This document shows, piece by piece, positions 60,956-64,000 of a stretch of DNA of 64,000 bases. A program made the position numbers and the translations under genes. Below the pieces are notes generated by a model. That model did not search any database, was not told the origin of the DNA, and worked only from the letters and a program-made list of their open reading frames with translations. How positions within the stretch are numbered: position 1 is the first letter of the stretch; every line of letters begins with the position of its first letter. This stretch comes from Megaleporinus macrocephalus (lineage: Eukaryota; Chordata; Actinopteri; Characiformes; Anostomidae), in the NCBI GenBank assembly GCA_021613375.1, contig CM038705.1, positions 9,571,095 to 9,635,094 on the forward strand, in the 5' to 3' direction.

Positions 60956-61125
60956 AGCCCCTAATTCTTAATAGCATGAACAGTTCATCAAATACAGCAA
61001 TGTAAGGAGCCAGTATCTGGGTAATGCAAAGTTATACTATACTGGCCCCTTACATTGCTGAATTTGATTAACTGTTCATGTCATTACTATTACCAATTAG
61101 GGGCGGTGTGTTGGAGCCATTTAGG
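60940..61125. repeat. Foldback repeat, second hairpin sharing an arm end
   Basis: GGCTCCAACACACC, CCCCTAATTCTTAAT and AATACAGCAATGTAAGG at the left pair with CCTTACATTGCTGAATT, ACCAATTAGGGGCGG and TGTGTTGGAGCC at the right. Confidence 0.85.
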
Positions 61126-61129
61126 TTTT

Positions 61130-63449
61130 TCTTTAACTTTTCTTTGTTAGACCACTGGGGTTTTTTAAAGCCGGATCTAAGGTTCTAGAGGTGAGGTTGT
61201 TTAGCGAGGTAGTCAATAATATTTTGACTTAATGTTTAATGACTTTTTAACAAAATAACAAATACATTTATGCGATTGCATGACAAGAAGGTAGGTAGCG
61301 GCATTTGACTCGTGCATTAGTAGCACAAGTTCATACCTTTGAACATACCAGTCCATTTACTGTCTTTCTTAAGGGCTAAGCACCACTTACAGTGAATTCA
61401 CATTGTTTTAGATACTGAAAATCAATAAACATGACTGAAAATGAAACTCACTGCTTAATTTTAATTAAATTGCCGTGTGGCTTCGCTGGTGGACGTCGCT
61501 GGTAAAACAGCACTATGACTGACTGGGACTGAGAATGTTCCAGAGCTGCTTCTTCAGATTCTGATGATATTTCTGAATTTGAATGTGAAAGAGCTGTAAT
61601 GTAGAAATAGACCACCATATAACTTAGCCCAGAGACTTTTAGTCAAACCACACCCACAACAGCAGCTCATCCTGAGTGTAAACAGTATCTAGCTAAAGAA
61701 CCAACAATATTCATGACAACAGCCTAGCAACCAGCTAAACTCAGATGTAGAGGTACAGTTATTGTTACGACTTCTGAGATGTCTGAGATGTAAATGTGGA
61801 CTAAACGGCAAAACATACAGCTTTAATAGTTTAAACGTTGTCTTGGGTTGATTATTCCAAGGGCGTAAAATTAGCATGGACTAAAGTGACGTGTCCACAC
61901 CAATATTCCTTAATTATTAAATTGTCCCCACCAAAAATTTGATCCCCTCCTAAAAAAGTCCCTGATTAACCCAGAGGTGCAGAAAGGGTTAAATCACGTT
62001 CTCTACTGGAGTCTTGCATTGCAGTAACACCGTGTGATTGGCTGTGTATTTCCCTGCTGTCATGTGAGACTCTGTAGCTACGTTTGGTTATTAGCAGCGC
62101 CAAAACTGGAAGGAAAACTTTCCAATCCTATGCAAAATTTTTTGATGTAAGTCACTTAAAGTCTAGTTCACTAATGAAATCATGATAGCGTTAATGGCTA
62201 TTTGGCGCACAGGATACAGCAGGCTAACATCATCTGTAGCTATGAATAACAAGCAGTTTAATTGTGTAGAGACATCAAAAGGAACCCCGGCTGGTAACAC
62301 ATGTAAGCCTTATTATGGTGTAATGACACCATAAATTGTAAATCATTAAGACACATGGTTAAAAAAAAATTATAACAAAAAAAGTGGCAAAATGCCGCTG
62401 CACATAGGTCGCCATTGTTGTAACTACTGATGTGCAGAGCGGGTAGTGACGTCAAATGGTTGCAGTAATTGGCCGTCGCGCTTAAGCATAGCTAGCTAAC
62501 TAGACATGGCTAAATAAAATAAAATCAATTCACAAAGGAAATAGGAAAAAAATAATGTATAATAAAAAAAACACTCTTCCACAAAAAAAAACCTGAATTC
62601 AAACAAAGAGGTGAAATGCTGACTTAAACAAAAATAATCAAAACAAACAAACAAACAAACAAACAAACACTGGGGCAGGAAACTATCAGCCACACTATTG
62701 CTTTAAATCGCTATATTCCACTCGGAATACCCTTAACTCTATGCACGTCACCTAGTGGGACTTCGTGAGGTGTACTGAAACTAAATGGCCTTTGCAGGAC
62801 ACCTCCAGTACCGCTAGGGGAAGGGGCTATCAGTCTTGTGGTCAAGTATACAAAATGATCTAAAGCCAAACACAGTACAGGTGACTCAGTATACATTGCT
62901 ACTAGAAGTCTGAGTTTGAACGACAACTAATGTTATAAGGGGAAAGAACAAAGGAAAAATAAACAACCAAAACAGTGGCCTACAGTACATTCCCATCACT
63001 TAGAACCTAACCAACAAACATGCTCCTCCTGTTTGGAAGAAGCACACCACTTGGAAGTACCAATAAAATGCAGCCAATTAAATAAAGAAATCAACTGTGC
63101 ATACATCTATACACTTGAATATTATAATTCTAGAATAAATGTAAATACACAGACAAATATCAATATACACATACATTAGTACAAACAGTGGTTGCTCTAG
63201 AAATTAGAAAATAACATTTATACCGAATGTACTAATTAAAAACAAAAGACACACCCACCTAGCTGCTGCAGCTGCTGCTGCTGTCCAGAGGTGGACAGTG
63301 GTGTCTGGAAACTGGTCAATTGCTACATTAAAATTGAAACACAACCCACCATTAACCACGTTATTCCCCACAGCAATCTCCAACCCACCTCTCCTGAGCA
63401 CCCACCGCTATTCGCCTAAACAGCCCACATAACCCATGGCTATACTTAC
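61130..63449. other. No gene recognised
   Basis: AT-rich and repeat-bearing; (AAAC)n at about 62,640-62,670. No coding similarity recognised. Confidence 0.45.
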
Positions 63450-63496
63450 AAGGCCTTGATGGCGAAGTTAGTTACGCAGTGGCCGCAAACAGCCAT
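63450..63496 (-). CDS. Possible first coding exon of an unknown gene
   Basis: On the minus strand an ATG in the context CACATGG opens MAVCGHCVTNFAIKA and meets a consensus donor GTAAGT after 47 nt. The local sequence to about 63,870 is richer in CpG than its surroundings, as at a promoter. The next exon would lie at lower coordinates, but I cannot identify one. I do not recognise the protein. Confidence 0.3.
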
Positions 63497-64000
63497 GTGC
63501 CTCGTAGCTCACTTAACGGCCAAACAAATAAGCAAGGCTGGAACCCTGCTTAGAACTCCTGAAGCGATTCACTTCTGATTCGGTTATGGGATATCTAAAA
63601 GTAAGCATTTACACCATCTTTAGCGTCTCTGCCAGCTCTACATCAACTTCCAAACAAACAAAGTCACATAAAGGCCTACCAAAGTCAGCTCCTGCGACGA
63701 CACCCCATGCCAAACCAACCTGCTCCCCCTTTGTTGGTCAAGAGCGGAAGTGGAAGTTACCGGTGACCCGGGAGCTTTTATCGCACTGGCGAACCCGGAG
63801 CGCTCATAACTATTTATGTAAGCTGTGCATAATGATAAACAAAGAATCACCATTCAACTCGCCAAGCTAGATTCGTAGTGCTGAGGAGTATAAAAAATAA
63901 AACATGCCGAGTCCATAAATTGGTACTGTTCACAGTACATCCCAGACCCACCAGTGGTAGGAATAGCACCATTTCTCTAGTGTTCCTTATCAGCCATACC
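63497..64000. other. CpG-richer flank, no gene recognised
   Basis: Moderately CpG-rich to about 63,800. It may be the promoter side of the minus-strand exon at 63,450-63,496. The open frames show no recognised similarity. Confidence 0.3.

Overview
The window looks like a piece of a teleost fish nuclear genome. The evidence is split vertebrate genes with GT/AG introns, long AT-rich introns, (TA)n and (GT)n microsatellites, and a dense mix of Tc1-like, hAT, L1, jockey-superfamily LINE and Ty3/Gypsy remnants. The Gypsy tails coding Ala/Pro repeats suggest an ostariophysan fish, but that is inference. I see no bacterial-type operon, RNA gene or CRISPR array.

The one convincing protein-coding gene is a meprin (astacin-family zinc metalloprotease, closest in feel to the beta subunit) on the + strand at 45,707-60,438. 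I assembled it from 17 exons whose lengths sum to 2,214 nt (737 codons plus stop) with compatible phases throughout. Domain order is signal peptide, propeptide with an EGD motif, astacin domain (HEFFHALGFYH, SVMHY), MAM, MATH, a Thr/Pro-rich stalk coded by a tandemly duplicated exon, and a hydrophobic C-terminus that ends almost at once. No EGF module or cytoplasmic tail is visible, which suggests a GPI-anchored or otherwise tail-anchored form.

The rest of the window is largely the wreckage of further meprin copies. Copy A (minus strand, 8,621-13,292) keeps homologues of exons 1, 2, 4, 5 and 6 with exon lengths the same as or close to the intact gene (57, 22, 32, 88 and 118 nt) but lacks every later exon. 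Copy B (plus strand, 20,987-31,051) keeps exons 4-6, a scrap of exon 11 and a full-length last exon of 91 nt; its middle is filled by L1, LINE and Gypsy insertions. Copy D (about 38,075-38,830) keeps only exon 6 scraps. Copies A and B share a long inverted repeat (about 2,772-9,903 against 20,205-23,865) that includes intron sequence and an L1, so they arose by an inverted segmental duplication.

Layout: 1-2,770 Gypsy and LINE remnants; 2,772-9,903 inverted arm 1 with an LTR element bearing a 5-bp target duplication and a 2-kb minisatellite; 9,904-20,204 spacer with copy A's first exons, a Tc1-like relic and several Gypsy/LINE fragments; 20,205-25,270 inverted arm 2 and L1; 25,280-27,951 a Gypsy relic with integrase upstream of reverse transcriptase (Gmr1-like order); 28,000-31,051 rest of copy B; 31,052-43,700 AT-rich sequence with MITEs, Tc1-like relics and copy D; 43,718-44,470 a hAT element with an 8-bp target duplication; 44,668-60,438 direct repeats and the intact meprin gene; 60,439-64,000 foldback repeats and a possible first exon of another gene on the minus strand.
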